From positions 2,399,173 to 2,463,172 of the forward strand of contig BFEA01000181.1 of assembly GCA_003427395.1 (NCBI GenBank): a stretch of DNA of 64,000 nucleotides, written 5' to 3'. This document shows positions 35,138-46,393 of this stretch, piece after piece. This DNA comes from Chara braunii. Its lineage: Eukaryota; Streptophyta; Charophyceae; Charales; Characeae. The notes beneath the pieces are model-generated. The model was given only the letters and a program-made list of their open reading frames with translations. It was not told the DNA's origin and searched no databases. The first letter of the stretch is position 1; every line of letters begins with the position of its first letter. Both the position numbers and the translations under genes were made by a program.

Positions 35138-35215
35138 GGACACACTGGATGTGTGAATACAATTTCCTGGAACAAGTCAGGAACTCTCCTTGTGTCGGGA
35201 TCTGATGATCAAAAG
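35138..35215 (+). CDS. Single internal exon of a WD40-repeat protein (WDTC1/ASG2-like)
   Basis: A 78-bp exon of 26 whole codons between a TTACAG acceptor and an AAAAG/GTAATT donor, phase 0 at both ends. It encodes most of one WD40 blade: [12 protein letters not shown], then [13 protein letters not shown], with the GH start and the SGSDD turn, missing only the final strand with WD. The GCVN..(A/S)WN..G.LL.SGSDD pattern is that of the first repeat of the WDTC1 / ASG2 / DCAF6 group, substrate receptors of DDB1-CUL4 ubiquitin ligases (family knowledge from memory). No other exon is visible: the left side is a gap and E6, the right side is invaded by a family-C LTR from 35511. It may be a live gene with very large introns or a stranded fragment. 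Confidence 0.65.
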
Positions 35216-35510
35216 GTAATTGCGGGAAAAGAACCAACGTATTTCCTCTTTCCTGTTTCTTTTAACCCCTGTTGTTTTGAGAAACCTGCCTCACCCCAAG
35301 TGAATAGAATATAACTGAAATAGTTGCTTGGGTGGATCATGGGCATTATTGTTGTTAATATGGTCTACGGATGCCCACAGCCATGTGTCTTGTTTCAGGG
35401 GGAAAGGGGTTGAGAAAGGGGTTGAGGTGGTAGGAAGGTGAAACTCTCTGCAGCTGATAATGTAGAGTAGGAAAGACATAACACAGTGTCCACGCAGCTG
35501 GCAAACTGTG
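35216..35510 (+). other. Probable intron downstream of the WD40 exon
   Basis: It follows the GTAATT donor. No coding similarity. It ends where the family-C LTR begins. Confidence 0.4.
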
Positions 35511-36019
35511 TGTGGTATGCACCACACGGGCCCCCTTGGGACCGGTAGTAGGTTAGGGGTTGGCTAGGGGATTAAGGGGTTCCTTGTTCCAGTAGGGCCT
35601 CAGCATTGCTTTTCTGGTAGCCTCAGTCCCTGGTTCGGTCTGGTTCAGTGGTTTTCCCGGTAGTACGAGTGTATCTGCCCGCAGCATGGGACCGATGCAG
35701 GTCCAGTGGCCGTTTCTCTAAGCGAGATTCGTTTGGGCACCAGTTCCTCAGGGCATACTCACACGAGGACCAAATGACTTTAAATCCCAAAATTTGAGTC
35801 AGTTTTCGGGTCACACTGGAGAGGCCCGCTACCCAAATGCCTCAAATGGTGACCTTTTTGTCAGCAACCTGTGAGACCACATCCAGAGGCAGTCTCAAAT
35901 GACCTTTCAAAAAAAAATTCCCCATCTTACCTTATTGCAAAAAATCGTCGACGAAGAAAGCGGCCTGCCAAAAAAAAGACAAAAAAGATGGCAATGTTTC
36001 TATCTATATTCTAGCGGTG

Positions 36020-36978
36020 TGCAATCAGACCCGTCTTCTTCCTTAGTCCGGATGCATGCAAACAGGTGGCAAATCACACTGGCGACGATGCGCCCACACA
36101 AAGCTCAGAGATATCAAGGCCGAGAACACAGTTCAGATGCAAACTCGCTTCAAGTACACATCACCCTTCCGACCCTGTATTCACAGCAATTGTTCACACG
36201 CACTCTACTCCCGATCTCCCTGGATGTCCCACGCACTCTCACTCTGTACCCCACACACACACACATGCGCCACTAACTAACGCTAGCTATGGCAGCTATG
36301 GCCGCCTTCTACCAACTACAAGCAGCGATGGCCACTTTATCTCCTCCGCAGCTCACTTCGACTTCGGGCATCTGCAGACCACCTCGCAGAAGATGCTCGG
36401 GCAGAGCTTCCGCATGGCTCACACAGAAAATGAATGAATGGCTGGACACTGCCTCTTGATTTATACTTGAATGAATGGCTGGACACTGCCTCTTGATTTA
36501 TACTTCCGTTCGTCTCTGGTCTGCTCTTTTCCACCGGGCCCACGGTGCACACAGTCCCACATGGTACTTGCTGACTCGACAAAGTGAGACTGGGACTGGG
36601 TACCGCTGACTAAGCAAAGTTGGACTACCCAGTTGCCCACTTGCCTCTGGTCTAACGTGAGCAATGCTTCAAAGGCCACTTCTGGACCTTTCGGAAGTCT
36701 GTAGACTTGGCCTTTCGAAACTGTAGCAGCTTTGTCTTTGACCTTTCAGAATTGCTACAGCTACGACCCCTGCACAGCTGCGGCCCCTACACAACACAGA
36801 CCTACGGATCGAAACCCGATAACTACATGAACCTACGACAGACATAGGTCAACTACCAAGACACATGTTGCGGGTTCAAACACACAGGGTCGACTTGATA
36901 CTGTACACGGGTGAGAACAGGGCTAGGGATCGAGCCCTGGGATCCACATCTGCTACTGCAAAGGTGGAAACCGTTTCA
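36020..36978 (-). repeat. 3' LTR of B2 with doubled TATA box
   Basis: 959 bp, TG...CA. A 37-bp tandem duplication (about 36431-36505) has copied the promoter, giving two TATAAAT boxes on the minus strand (36465-36459 and 36502-36496). The 5' LTR of the same element has one (49534-49528). It contains the doubled GCTATGGCAGCTATGG at about 36286. Confidence 0.9.
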
Positions 36979-37053
36979 CTCCCGCCGGCCTAAATTTGAG
37001 GTCCTCCGAGAATACTTCACTCCAAGGCAGGGCCTTTACCTTTCCTTTCTCTC

Positions 37054-38383
37054 TCATAGGCTCGGATCAGTCTCTAGAAGCTCTGTTCGGGTAAACCAGC
37101 GGTCGTCTTCTGGCTCTTGGTAAGAGAATCTAACTTTATACTGTTTCTGTGGACCACCTCTACCTCCTGTTGTGAATACACCCCCACCTACTATGTGATC
37201 AATGTCATACCCTCCATCCATATTCGAAGGGATCATGGACCTCTGTGATGGGAACAGTGGACTTGGTAGTACAAGGCAACAACTTTGATGCATGGAAAAT
37301 CGGGTAGGTGTGGAGGTGTGTTGGAATCTCTATTGTGTAGGACGGTCCATCCTCTCCGCCCTTGACCTCTAGGACTGGCCACGGTCTTCTATATGCAGGC
37401 AATAGCTTCTGTGAGATGTTCTCCTCAGGAGCATACTCTTTTGACTTGACCCAGACTAAGTCGCCTACTTGGAACTGCGATGGGCGACAGTGTTTGTTGG
37501 CTTGTTCTATCAGCTCGTGCTGGGCCTTCCTGAGGTTCTCAACTTCGGTAGCTATCTCTTTCTCGTGCTGCAACGCAAACTCCCTAGTGTCGGGTGGTAG
37601 CCTTCGGATCTGATCCTGGTTCAGTCCTTCGAACGGCCTGCGCGGTTTAAAGGACTTATGCAATTCGTTGGGAGTGCGACAAGTGGCTAAATGCACGTTG
37701 TTGTTATATGCGCTGACTACCTTTGGGAGCATCTCATCCCAGTTGACTTGATCGGGTCTAATGTACATCCTAAGAACTTGTTGCAGGATTTTCTTCATGT
37801 GTTCAGTCTGACCGTTAGTCTCTGGATGACGACCGGACGACAAGAACAACTTAGAGCCGTAGACTCTCATCGGTTCCTGCCAGTTCTGACTAGTGAACCT
37901 GGTATCTTTGTCACTAACTATCGACAATGGTGAACCATGCTCACTGACCCAATGATCAAAGATCTTGTCTATTACTAAATATGTTTGTGCCTCAGAGGGT
38001 AAAGGAACACAAATTGCGTATTTGCTAAACCTATGGACTACTACCATGACTTGGCTCTTACCATGCCGACTCCTCACCCCAACATCCATAAAGTCAATGG
38101 ACACAGAATCTTCAGGTCCTGTAGGAATAGGCAAGGGTCTGAGACGACCAAGAGGGGCTCGCGTAGTGGTCTTGTTTCGTTGGCACGCCTTACAGTTGCG
38201 TACATACTCTATGCAGTCGGCCTTCATACCAGGCCACGTATACGCGCGAATAAGACTGGCTAACGTCTTCTGCCAACCAGAATATCCCTCTGTGTCGTGG
38301 CATTCCCCTAAGATCAGGCTTCGGATCTCTTCACTATGGGGAACGCATAACCGAGCAGCTACATTAGTCTTCTTAAACATCAA
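37054..38383 (-). pseudogene. B2 integrase, nearly intact
   Basis: A 392-codon open stretch (38383-37205) holds almost the whole integrase. The zinc region has His29, Cys64 and Cys67, but the second His is Tyr34 (CHDTEGYSGW). The catalytic triad is Asp97 (SIDFMD), Asp158 (SDKDTRF) and Glu194 (NGQTEHM), with 35 residues between the last two, as in DD35E enzymes. Then come RRPFEGLNQDQIRRLP, the SQFQVGDLVWVKSKEYAPEE linker and RPWPVLEVKGGEDGPSYTIE. Past a frameshift near 37250 the chromodomain-like tail (QKQYKVRFSYQEPEDD) continues to 37054. The Tyr change and the frameshift should disable it. Confidence 0.9.
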
Positions 38384-38389
38384 CCCATT

Positions 38390-39870
38390 TGTAGTGCGGT
38401 AATTTGGTTCGGACTCTGGAGACTCCTAACTCTCGTGAGGAGATCACTATAAATAGGGTCCTGCGCATACGCTTCTCGGACTTTCTATTGCAGATCCTTC
38501 CCTATGTCCATATAGTGAACAATCGCTCCAAAGTAATCAACTCTTCTGCTTATGAGCGTCCGCAACTACATTGTACTTTCCTTTAACTGGCTTGAGTTCA
38601 AAGTCGAACTGGTCTATCTCTACGGCCCACCTACTAAGCTTAGGTGTCATCTTGGCCTGAGTCTTCAACCACCTTAACGTCTCGTGGTCTGAATAAACTT
38701 TGAAGCGCCTCCCAAGCAAGTAATGCTTCGAATGATCTAACGCTTGCTTGAGAGCGAGTACCCTTTCGTATGTAGATGTTGCTACCTTCTCTGAAGGCAT
38801 CCTAGTAGACATGAACTTTACGGGTCTATACCCATTGCCATCATCTTGCTGTAAAACAACACTTGTACCGTACTGACTTGCATCAGTAGTGACAACAAAG
38901 GCAAGGACCGATCGACTACCTTGAGGACTAAATACTCTATTAAGGCCCGCTTTAACTTCTTTAGGGCCTATGTACAGTCTCGATCCAACTCCCATATCGC
39001 TTCTTTCTTTCGCAACCTGCAAAGGGGTGCAGCAACGGTAGAGAAGTTCCTCACGAACTTCCTATAATAGTTTGCTAGGCCTAAGAACGACCGCAACTCT
39101 GTGAATGTGCGGGGAGTTGGCCAGTCTCTAATTGTTGTTATCTTACTGTCCTCAGGCTTTATGCCATCTCCATCTAAGATGCGGCCCTACTACAGAACTT
39201 GCGTCGTGGCCCACTCACACTTCTTCACGTTGATCTTGAAATTAGCTTTCCTCAGCTTCTCCAAGACTTGCCTCAGATGACCCTCGTGCTCCTGGAGGGT
39301 CTTGCTAAATACTAGAATATCATCTAGATATATAACTACAAACCTATCTAACCACAATCTAAACAAATCGTTCATACAACGCTGGAATGTGGCTGGCGCG
39401 TTGGTTAGTCCAAAGAGCATCACAATAAACTATAGTACCCATATTTAGTTTGAAACGCCGTCTTATAGTGATCATCAGGATGCACCTCTATCTGATGATA
39501 GCCAAACTTCAAGTCTATCTTAGAGAAGTACGTGTAACCAAATTTCAAGTCTATCTTAGAGAAGTACTTGCAGCCCTACACCCGATCTAACTGATCATCT
39601 ATGCAAGGCAGTTGTTCTCCATTCTTTATTGTGACAGCGTTAAGACCCCTATAGTCAGTGCACATTCGAAGCTCTCCCTCCTCCTTGGGGATAAACAGAA
39701 CATGTGCTCCAAACGAAGATGAACTGGGCCTAATCCAACCCTTTTCGAGGAGCTTATCGAGCTGCTTACGCAACTCCACTCCCTTGGGGACGTTCTATAA
39801 ATGGCTCCCTTAGGAGTCCTACTGCCAGGCTCTATCTCAATACGATGCTGGATTGGCCGCGGCACTACTC
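38390..39870 (-). pseudogene. B2 reverse transcriptase and RNase H, fragmented
   Basis: Pieces in order on the minus strand: RT fingers (39779-39576, KGWIRPSSSSFGAHVLFIPK), a palm region disrupted by a 36-bp tandem duplication at 39502-39573, YLDD at 39330-39319 in YLDDILVFSK, thumb, then a frameshift, and RNase H (39022-38537: TTDASQYG, YSDHETLRWLK, KGKYNVVADA). The YERVLALKQ segment has lost residues around the catalytic Glu relative to YERELYALRQ of B1. At least four stops or frameshifts are present. Confidence 0.88.
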
Positions 39871-40767
39871 CTGTAGGCGGCTCAGACAAGTCTGCGTATT
39901 CCTCCAACAACTTGGCAAGAGTTGGATTAGTGGGTTCCTCTTCCTTAGGCTCAGTGATAGGCGTAACATAGGCTACACAAACTTGTTCTTCTAGTTGCTC
40001 CTCCTTCACTAATCGCGCGAACGCAGTAGCACTGAGACAACAATGTGCTCGAGTGTTATCTACTCCTGACCCATGGAACAGGCGAGCAATCTTAACTTCG
40101 CTTGATGGGCTAGAGAGCCTACACTCGTGCTCTCTTAGATGGAGTGTGGCCCCTGCTGCCTCTCCCCAGTCCATTCCTAGGACCATATCGAATGGGAGGT
40201 TGTCCTCTATGAGGAGAGTCGGGAAATGAAAAACTCTTTCCCATTTTTCTCTAGGCGAAAATATGCCTGGACTCCCTTGACGTAATCCTCGACTCGCGCG
40301 GTGCGATTATCTGCGAGGATGGTGACTATGGGATCTGCTAGCTTCTGGACTTTCAAGTTCAGCTTAAGCTTCTGCAACGCTTTCTTGCTGATATAAATGC
40401 GGGTGGCCCCACTATCTATGAGGGCCCCTACTTGGCCTCTAAAGACCTCTACATCTACTAGAACTAGTCCCTTACCATCTTTCTTCATCTTGGCCCAGGC
40501 CGACGTCCTCTCCTTCAGCTCCTCTACCAGACCTGTGAGGGAAGTGCCTACAGAGACTCTAACACAAGTCGTCTCTGGACAGCTAACTCGGCACTGGCCA
40601 GCGACCTCTGCCATAGACATAGTGCCTAGAGAGACTCTAACACAAGCCTTCTCTGGACAGCTACCTAGGCACTGACAAGCAACCTCTGCCATAGACACGT
40701 GGTTTGGGAGTTTCTCTGTGGTGCGAGCACTCTTCTCCACATGGTCTAGGGGTAAGGGCAGTTGCAA
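39871..40767 (-). pseudogene. B2 protease and upstream linker
   Basis: The active site Asp-Ser-Gly is intact (40416-40408, GALIDSGATRIYISKKAL), followed by LADPIVTILADNRTARVEDY and a frameshift near 40207. GMDWGEAAGATLHLREHECR and VTPITEPKEEEP then run on into RT. The linker before the protease contains a 79-bp tandem duplication (starts near 40543 and 40622; ETACVRVSLGT-type repeat). Apart from the frameshift this is the best preserved protease of the B family here. Confidence 0.85.
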
Positions 40768-41496
40768 CCCCTATTGGCAGTTGCCTCTGCAGCAGCTCGT
40801 CGGGCTTCTCTATATTGGGGGCAGTATTTAATGATACGCCCCGGATCACCGCAATAGATGCATTGATTCACGTCTATTCTCTTCTGCCACAAAATCTGTT
40901 CTAGTCCCAGCGATTCCCAGGGTCTTGCCTTGCAGTACGGCAGGGTGCCATTCACCCCTCCTGGGAGGTGATCGGTTGAAACGAGAGTGGTTTTGGCAGG
41001 TTTGACCCCTGCCTCCATCTTGGCGGTTACCTTTGCCGCCAACCCCCTGATCGCTCTGTCCTCGACCACTAGAGGCCCGGCCCCCTTGGCCCCGGCCTCC
41101 TCTTCCTTGCGGCCTCCCTCCAGCCGCGACAGCAGTTTAAGTCCTCCCCTGACCATTGCCATTGTCCTCCTCCTCTAGGCCCCACTCTATCTGGCTATAT
41201 GGGACCTCTTCCACACCACCCTCATCTCAAGTAAGGATCAAATGATCCCCTAATGGTACGGCCCTTCCATTTTTGACCCTTGTCCAAATCCTTGTGCCAG
41301 AAGATGGAAGTTGGCATGGACTGGGCTTCAAAAGTCACTACTTCCCTACTCAAGAGTATCGTAGGTTATAGTAGACTCCTTACTCTTCTCGAAGAAATGC
41401 CCACGCAACGGCTCGGGCATGGCACGATAGAACAACTGAACCAGTTGGGTCTCAGTGACCCCATGGCCATGGACTGCAACCAAGTCATCCATGATG
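40768..41496 (-). pseudogene. gag: B2 Gag, 3' part
   Basis: From the E3 junction down: VTETQLVQLFYRAMPEPLRG and the capsid C-terminus (41490-41350), the F-KSKES-TYDTL block, a Gly/Arg-rich basic linker (about 41150-40980), and a zinc knuckle at 40862-40821 reading C-IY-C-GDPG-R-IIKY-C, where the His ligand is Arg. The other half of gag is at 46394-47673 beyond the insertion. Confidence 0.85.
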
Positions 41497-42156
41497 GAGG
41501 AGGTGGTGAGGGATCTTGGCAGTTTACACGTGTCGTAACATCGAGCAAGCAGGAGCTTGCTCAAGATTGGAACCCCCTGGGTGTCACATATGTGACGAAC
41601 CATTTTCTGTGTCGCGCGACTTTTTTCTGTGCGATGATGATGAGGGGTCCTGAGATGGGAAGGTTGGGCAAATTACGGGAGGTGGGATCGGCGGGTAAAA
41701 TTGCGACGGTGTCCTCACTTCTTTCTTTTTCTTCGCTTCGCTCCTCCCCCTTCGGCGGTGATGGGACAGGCCCGGGACGGACGGTTGAGTGTGCGCCCCG
41801 TCAGGCGTGATGGCGATGGTTCTTTCTTGTTTTGTTGGGAATAAAAGGGGGAAACCGAGATTTTTGGCATGATGTTCGCGCGGGAGCTTTTCGTTTTCTT
41901 TTTAAATTTTCATTTTAACTATGGAAGAACCCCGAGGACTCTCGGAATTTTGATTTCTTTTTGCTTTTCTTCCGTCTCGTCGGAATTTTTTCTGTTGCAA
42001 TTTTGAGGATCAGAGAGGAATTTAGGACTTTTTGAAATTCTTGCCGAGTGGCGCCCCTTTCTTGCGCGCGTTCTTCTGCGGCGGGAACGAAGTTCTGACT
42101 AAGCGGCGCCCTTAATCTTGCATACAACTGTAATCGTTGGGTGGGCGCCATTGTAA

Positions 42157-42762
42157 CTATGTCTTCTTTCTTGTTCCCTCGTTTTCTTCCCGCCCTCTGT
42201 CCCTTCCTTTTGCTGCATCTGATTGGCCTGAGCACTGCATGCCTGGATCAATGCCTGGAGAGTGGCTACGTCCCCCACGCCGCGATCTGGCCATGCCAAG
42301 CGTAGGCACTTCCTCTCCCTGCTCCTCTTTCCAATCCTTACAATCCCGCATCTTCGCGCACGTATGCATGCTATAAATTTCGTCGGCGCGGTTAGATGTC
42401 TCTCTTAAAAGTTTTGGAAGCTCGAGGTTAGCGCAATCAGTGAGGATCGACCAATGAGCGAAGTAAGAGGTGAGTTGACGAGGGAGTTGGGCGACCTGAC
42501 AAGCTGGTGCCAAGTGCGCGGGGTTGACGTGTAGGCCACGACGGACTGTGGCGCATGGGCGAATCTGACGGGCGTGCGCGGACTAAGCGGGGTGACGACT
42601 TCAGTGGTGGGTGCGAGACAACGGGATGTCCGCATCGGAGGAAGGAAGAGAGAGAGAGGGGAAACGGGCGGATATGGGATTGTAATCTTCTTGTCTTTCC
42701 TAGGTCCTTGTGTATAGAATTTTGGCTCTGGGCGAGACGCCCTTGTTTTGCCTTTTGACATT
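42157..42762 (-). pseudogene. Unrecognised minus-strand reading region inside E3
   Basis: I do not recognise it. It opens at ATG 42762 with MSKGKTRASRPEPKF and a basic Lys/Arg/Pro-rich stretch, then shifts frame near 42450 to a Cys/Leu-rich stretch (STDCANLELPK-like) with DEIYSMHTCAKMRDCKDWKE. A helix-like piece in a third frame (VATLQALIQACSAQANQMQQ, about 42270) follows. It points against the E3 gag. It could be a separate gene fragment, a transposase remnant or noise. Confidence 0.25.
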
Positions 42763-43039
42763 TCTTTCAGCTTTGTGTGATGTGTTCTCCCTCTTTCACT
42801 TTTTGCATTCGCTTGATGAGATGGATATGATGATCTCGTAATACTGGGATAACCGATATTTTGCATGTAACTCTGAATCATCCAGTGCTCGCAGCGCCGG
42901 TCCATTTCACCCAGATGATTTGTAAGTGAAAGGAATTGGTAATGTTATGATGCTTCAATGTATGGTGATGAGATATTCCCTTGATGGCCACATGACTGCT
43001 TCCTGCTCGAACGAAATTTATCTGAAGGGTTGTTGCATG

Positions 43040-44224
43040 AACCTCCTTCTGCACCGGCGATTGGCTGATGGACCGATCCACAACGGACCAATCCACAACG
43101 GACCGACCCCACGGGTTCCCGTATAAGTACGATCTGACGAGCGCCGCTTACACGCGCACCCACGAGGACGGCCCGCAACCTCGAACGGACTTAGCCCGAC
43201 CCGACAGATCTCGACGAGAATGATGAAATCCGTCTCCAACACGTGGCAGGATAAACGGGGATTGTTGAGTGCGTATGCTTGGTGGGATTAGCTGCAATAA
43301 CTGAGTCGGTGCTGATCGCTCCTTGGTTACTTGCGCAGGTCAGGATCTGATCTGCTAGCCCTTGCGCATGCACGTGTAAGACAACGGCCGTCCGCGGACG
43401 CGCCATCTACACGTGCGCCCGCAAAAGCTAGCCACGATCCCGCCCCGTAGGAAGATGTGTATGCAGGAGTTCGGTTGAATGAGACATGGCGATAGATTCT
43501 CCCTTCTGGATCATTGATCGCGAAAGCCTGAGGGACCCAGAAACCGAGCGTATTGGGAAAGGGAACAGATCTGTCGACAGCGAACCCGACAACAACGCCA
43601 CCTACGGAACCCGGGATATCTCGAGTACCCCTGCCGGACAGAAAACGAGCGACTGTGCAGGGGCGATTTCGAACTGGCAATCAACCGAGACTCGCGGATT
43701 CCCGATTATCCCGACAGCCGGAACCAGCAATATCTTCTAACCCCAGGCTTCGTTGCCATTGCCACTGACTTCCCTCCCTACTATACCGTCCTCCCCTACC
43801 ATCGGTTACTCGTGGTCCCCTGGGATTCCATAGCTCGGTCCTGGCCCCGTCCGCCGTGCTCAAAGTGTCGGCAGCCCGACGAGCGTCGGCAAGCGAGGGT
43901 CGCGCAACGAGCCCATCCCAAGGCCGAGCGACGAGAATCCAACTCGTCTTCTTCGGACCCCGAGACGTGCGACGGTCGGCAGCGGTACAAGAACTCCCAC
44001 AAAGACCCCCGTAGTACCCCACCCCGGCCCAGGCAGCACGACCGGACATCGCCCCAACTCTGAGCTCGAAGACACTTGCACTCTTACCCCTGAAACTCGT
44101 CACCGGAGATCTCAGTTCCGACCTGGAACTTCACCCCAAATTCCCAAAAATCCTTGGCACACCCCTTTTCGCACTTCCGGGCCCCCATCCCACTCCGATC
44201 AGGAAGTCGCGTTGGGCGTGAGGT
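43040..44224 (+). repeat. Putative 5' LTR region of E3
   Basis: It lies directly upstream of the primer binding site and has a TATAAG box near 43122 after two AATCCACAACGGACC-like units. The first copy of the 76-bp direct repeat (43923-43998) is in it. The exact left end is not visible. The open frames on both strands are not conserved proteins. Confidence 0.4.
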
Positions 44225-44236
44225 TGGTATCGGAGT
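44225..44236 (+). other. Primer binding site of E3
   Basis: TGGTATCGGAGT, eleven of twelve bases identical to the family-B site, 63 bp before the gag ATG at 44288. Confidence 0.7.
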
Positions 44237-44287
44237 CGACACGTGGTGAGCTCACAGGGAAATAAGTAGCATCGACGCTCAGACGAT

Positions 44288-45420
44288 ATGGCGAATAGAG
44301 GACGGCCTAGACAGCGGAACGCGCCTCGACGCGAGCCTATAGCACTTAGGAGTCGATCGGCCGGAAGACAGGCCGTCAATATGAACGCCAATCAAGCGCC
44401 AAACGTTAATTGGGCGGGGCACCTGTCCCCGCCCCACCCGTCCGAGTTCGCGCACCTGCGGCTCCCTCTGATTTGTACCTTTTCCACCCTGCACATCACC
44501 TGGTCGGGGCATGGCTGGCCACCTTACGGGCTCAGCAGTATGACAACGATGAGCCCCTGATCAACATCCCCGCCAGACTGGGAGGAGATGCGCACCATTG
44601 GTTTAGTACCTACGCCTGTGTCGATCTCCCGACCTTCGAGAGAGATTTTTTTAATCGGTCCTAAACAGGCGTTCCTTATGATTAAAGATCGTGTGCAGAA
44701 GCCGCTTGAATCCGTTACAGAATATCGTAGTAGGTTCTATAGGTTGTTTGTCAAGTCCAAGAGAGCCGAAAAGGTAGGAAGGGACTTGTTTATCGATGGA
44801 CTTCGAAGTCGGGCAATGGGGGCAAAACTGCGAAAGTAGTTCTCCCCCATCAACCATACCATGCAGCAGATTATGGACGGAGCCGAGGAAATGGAAAGAA
44901 AGTTTGCCGCTAGCTTCTTTGAAAGCGAAGATCACGCCAAGGAAGGAGACTCCTCGGAGCTGGGTCGGGCGAAAGCTGAGCTGGCAGCGCTTCAGAACAA
45001 GTTCGAAAACATGGGTTTCGTCTCCGGACCCGTCACCTGCCTAGAACAGGTCGCGACCAAAAGGCCGATACCCGATACAATCGCAGGACTACCCACCGCG
45101 ACCACACCATCGCCTCCCTCAAATGTCCCCGCACAGCCTAGCGAACCCAGCGCAATATTGGAATTAACTTGAACGTTAGTTAATTTGATGCAAAGCAAAA
45201 AGGAGCAGCGCAAGCACAACGCACGGATCGAATCGATGATGAGGTCGATGCGTCCCATTACCGTTAGGGCAGCCCCAGGTAGCGCCAGGAATTCAAGGAG
45301 CCGCCCCTGCCCCAACAGTAGGAGGGGCCGCGGCCAACACAAGTGTTTGTTACACGTGTTACCAGCCAGGACACATAGCCCGGGATTGCCCCCACCGATC
45401 CGCGCAACCTAGAATCGGAG
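44288..45420 (+). pseudogene. gag: E3 Gag
   Basis: It starts at ATG 44288 (MANRGRPRQRNAPRREP, strongly basic). After frameshifts near 44500 it shows LGGDAHHWFSTYACVDLPTF, then KPLESVTEYRSRFYRLFVKS and KVGRDLFIDGLRSRAMGAKL, the pattern of a retrotransposon capsid domain, with a stop at about 44837. A coiled-coil piece follows (LGRAKAELAALQNKFENMG), then a complete CCHC zinc knuckle at 45348-45389 (C-YT-C-YQPG-H-IARD-C). It is unlike Gag of the B family, so E3 belongs to another Ty3-like lineage. Confidence 0.8.
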
Positions 45421-45422
45421 CC

Positions 45423-46393
45423 GTGCTAGTAGCGGCGGCCCCAATCGCTAACGGGCCTGGTCGGGTGGCTACGATGGTGGAAGAAACAGTCGGTGGTGTG
45501 AACCCGTCAGGGGTTACGGAGGAAGCAACTGAACTTATCCCATTTGATCAGTATCTATCATTAGGATATCCGGCCCTCGGTATGATCGGGGCCATCCAGC
45601 CCGCCCCTGACCATAACGAAGTATCAGAATGGAGACCCTCCCAAACGAAATGGAAACAGGAGGACCCGCGTTCGTTACGGGAGAAATCGACGTCTTGGAC
45701 GTCGTCAGAGCATTAGATCATCGTGTTCCCCTACCAATCGGACACTTGTTGTCCCTCTCTGAACAAGCTAACGATCGGATGCTATAGCATTGCAAGGCGA
45801 ATCGAAAACGGTTCGCCCTGGCCGGACTAGCAACCGAGAAAGGAAAGGCCCCCGCCGAGGAACCAAGATCAGACATACCAAGCACTTCAGAGCCTGTTCG
45901 AGTGGTCGAACGAGCCGGCAGGCGGAAGGACGTGATCCCGCTGGCAGAAGGCGATCATTTCGTCTCCGCTGACGAAGGCAAGATCCGAGTCATAGGAAGG
46001 ATGGCGAACGTAGCCTTCCGCATCGGCAAGGTCAATGCCTTAGGGGATGTAGTGGTCCTAAACATGAACACGTACGATGTTTTTGTTGGACTACCGGCCC
46101 TCACCGTGTTGCGGGCCACGTTGGATTTCAAACGGCGAGCAGTTTTCCTCAGCAACACAGGAGGAAACCGTGAACGTACGACGTTGTTGTCGGATTACCG
46201 ACCCTCACAGCGTTGCGGGCCACGTTGGATTTCGAACGGCGAGCGGTTATCCTCAACTACACAGGAGGAAAACCGTACACCATCCCGATGCGTCTCACTC
46301 TCAGGACAACCTCGATGGCCGAGCGACGAGAATCCAACTCGTCTTCGTCAGACCCCGAGACGTGCGACGATCAGCAGTGGTACGAGCACTCCC
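45423..46393 (+). pseudogene. E3 protease-like region with 104-bp tandem duplication
   Basis: After the zinc knuckle comes a spacer (EEATELIPFDQYLSLGYP). From 45902 a stretch reads GRMANVAFRIGKVNALGDVV, NMNTYDVFVGLPALTVLRAT and LDFKRRAVFL, the C-terminal half of a retropepsin-like fold (the DVFVGLP segment corresponds to D.ILG.D.L in retroelement proteases). No DSG/DTG active site is visible. The NTYDVF...GG segment is duplicated in tandem (46071-46174 and 46175-46279), shifting the frame. The region ends at the junction with B2. Confidence 0.55.

Larger units (their letters stand above)
41497..46393 (+). mobile_element. E3, partial foreign Ty3-like element inserted in B2 gag
   Basis: B2 gag stops matching B1 at about 41496 and resumes at 46394 (CTTGAGTGCCCTTG), so these 4.9 kb are an insertion. 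It contains a primer binding site (44225), gag with a zinc knuckle and a protease-like region on the plus strand, but no RT or integrase. A 76-bp direct repeat at 43923-43998 and 46318-46393 (about 90% identical) ends exactly at the right junction, as if a truncated second LTR stopped there. No clear target duplication is found, so later deletion or rearrangement is likely. Confidence 0.65.
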
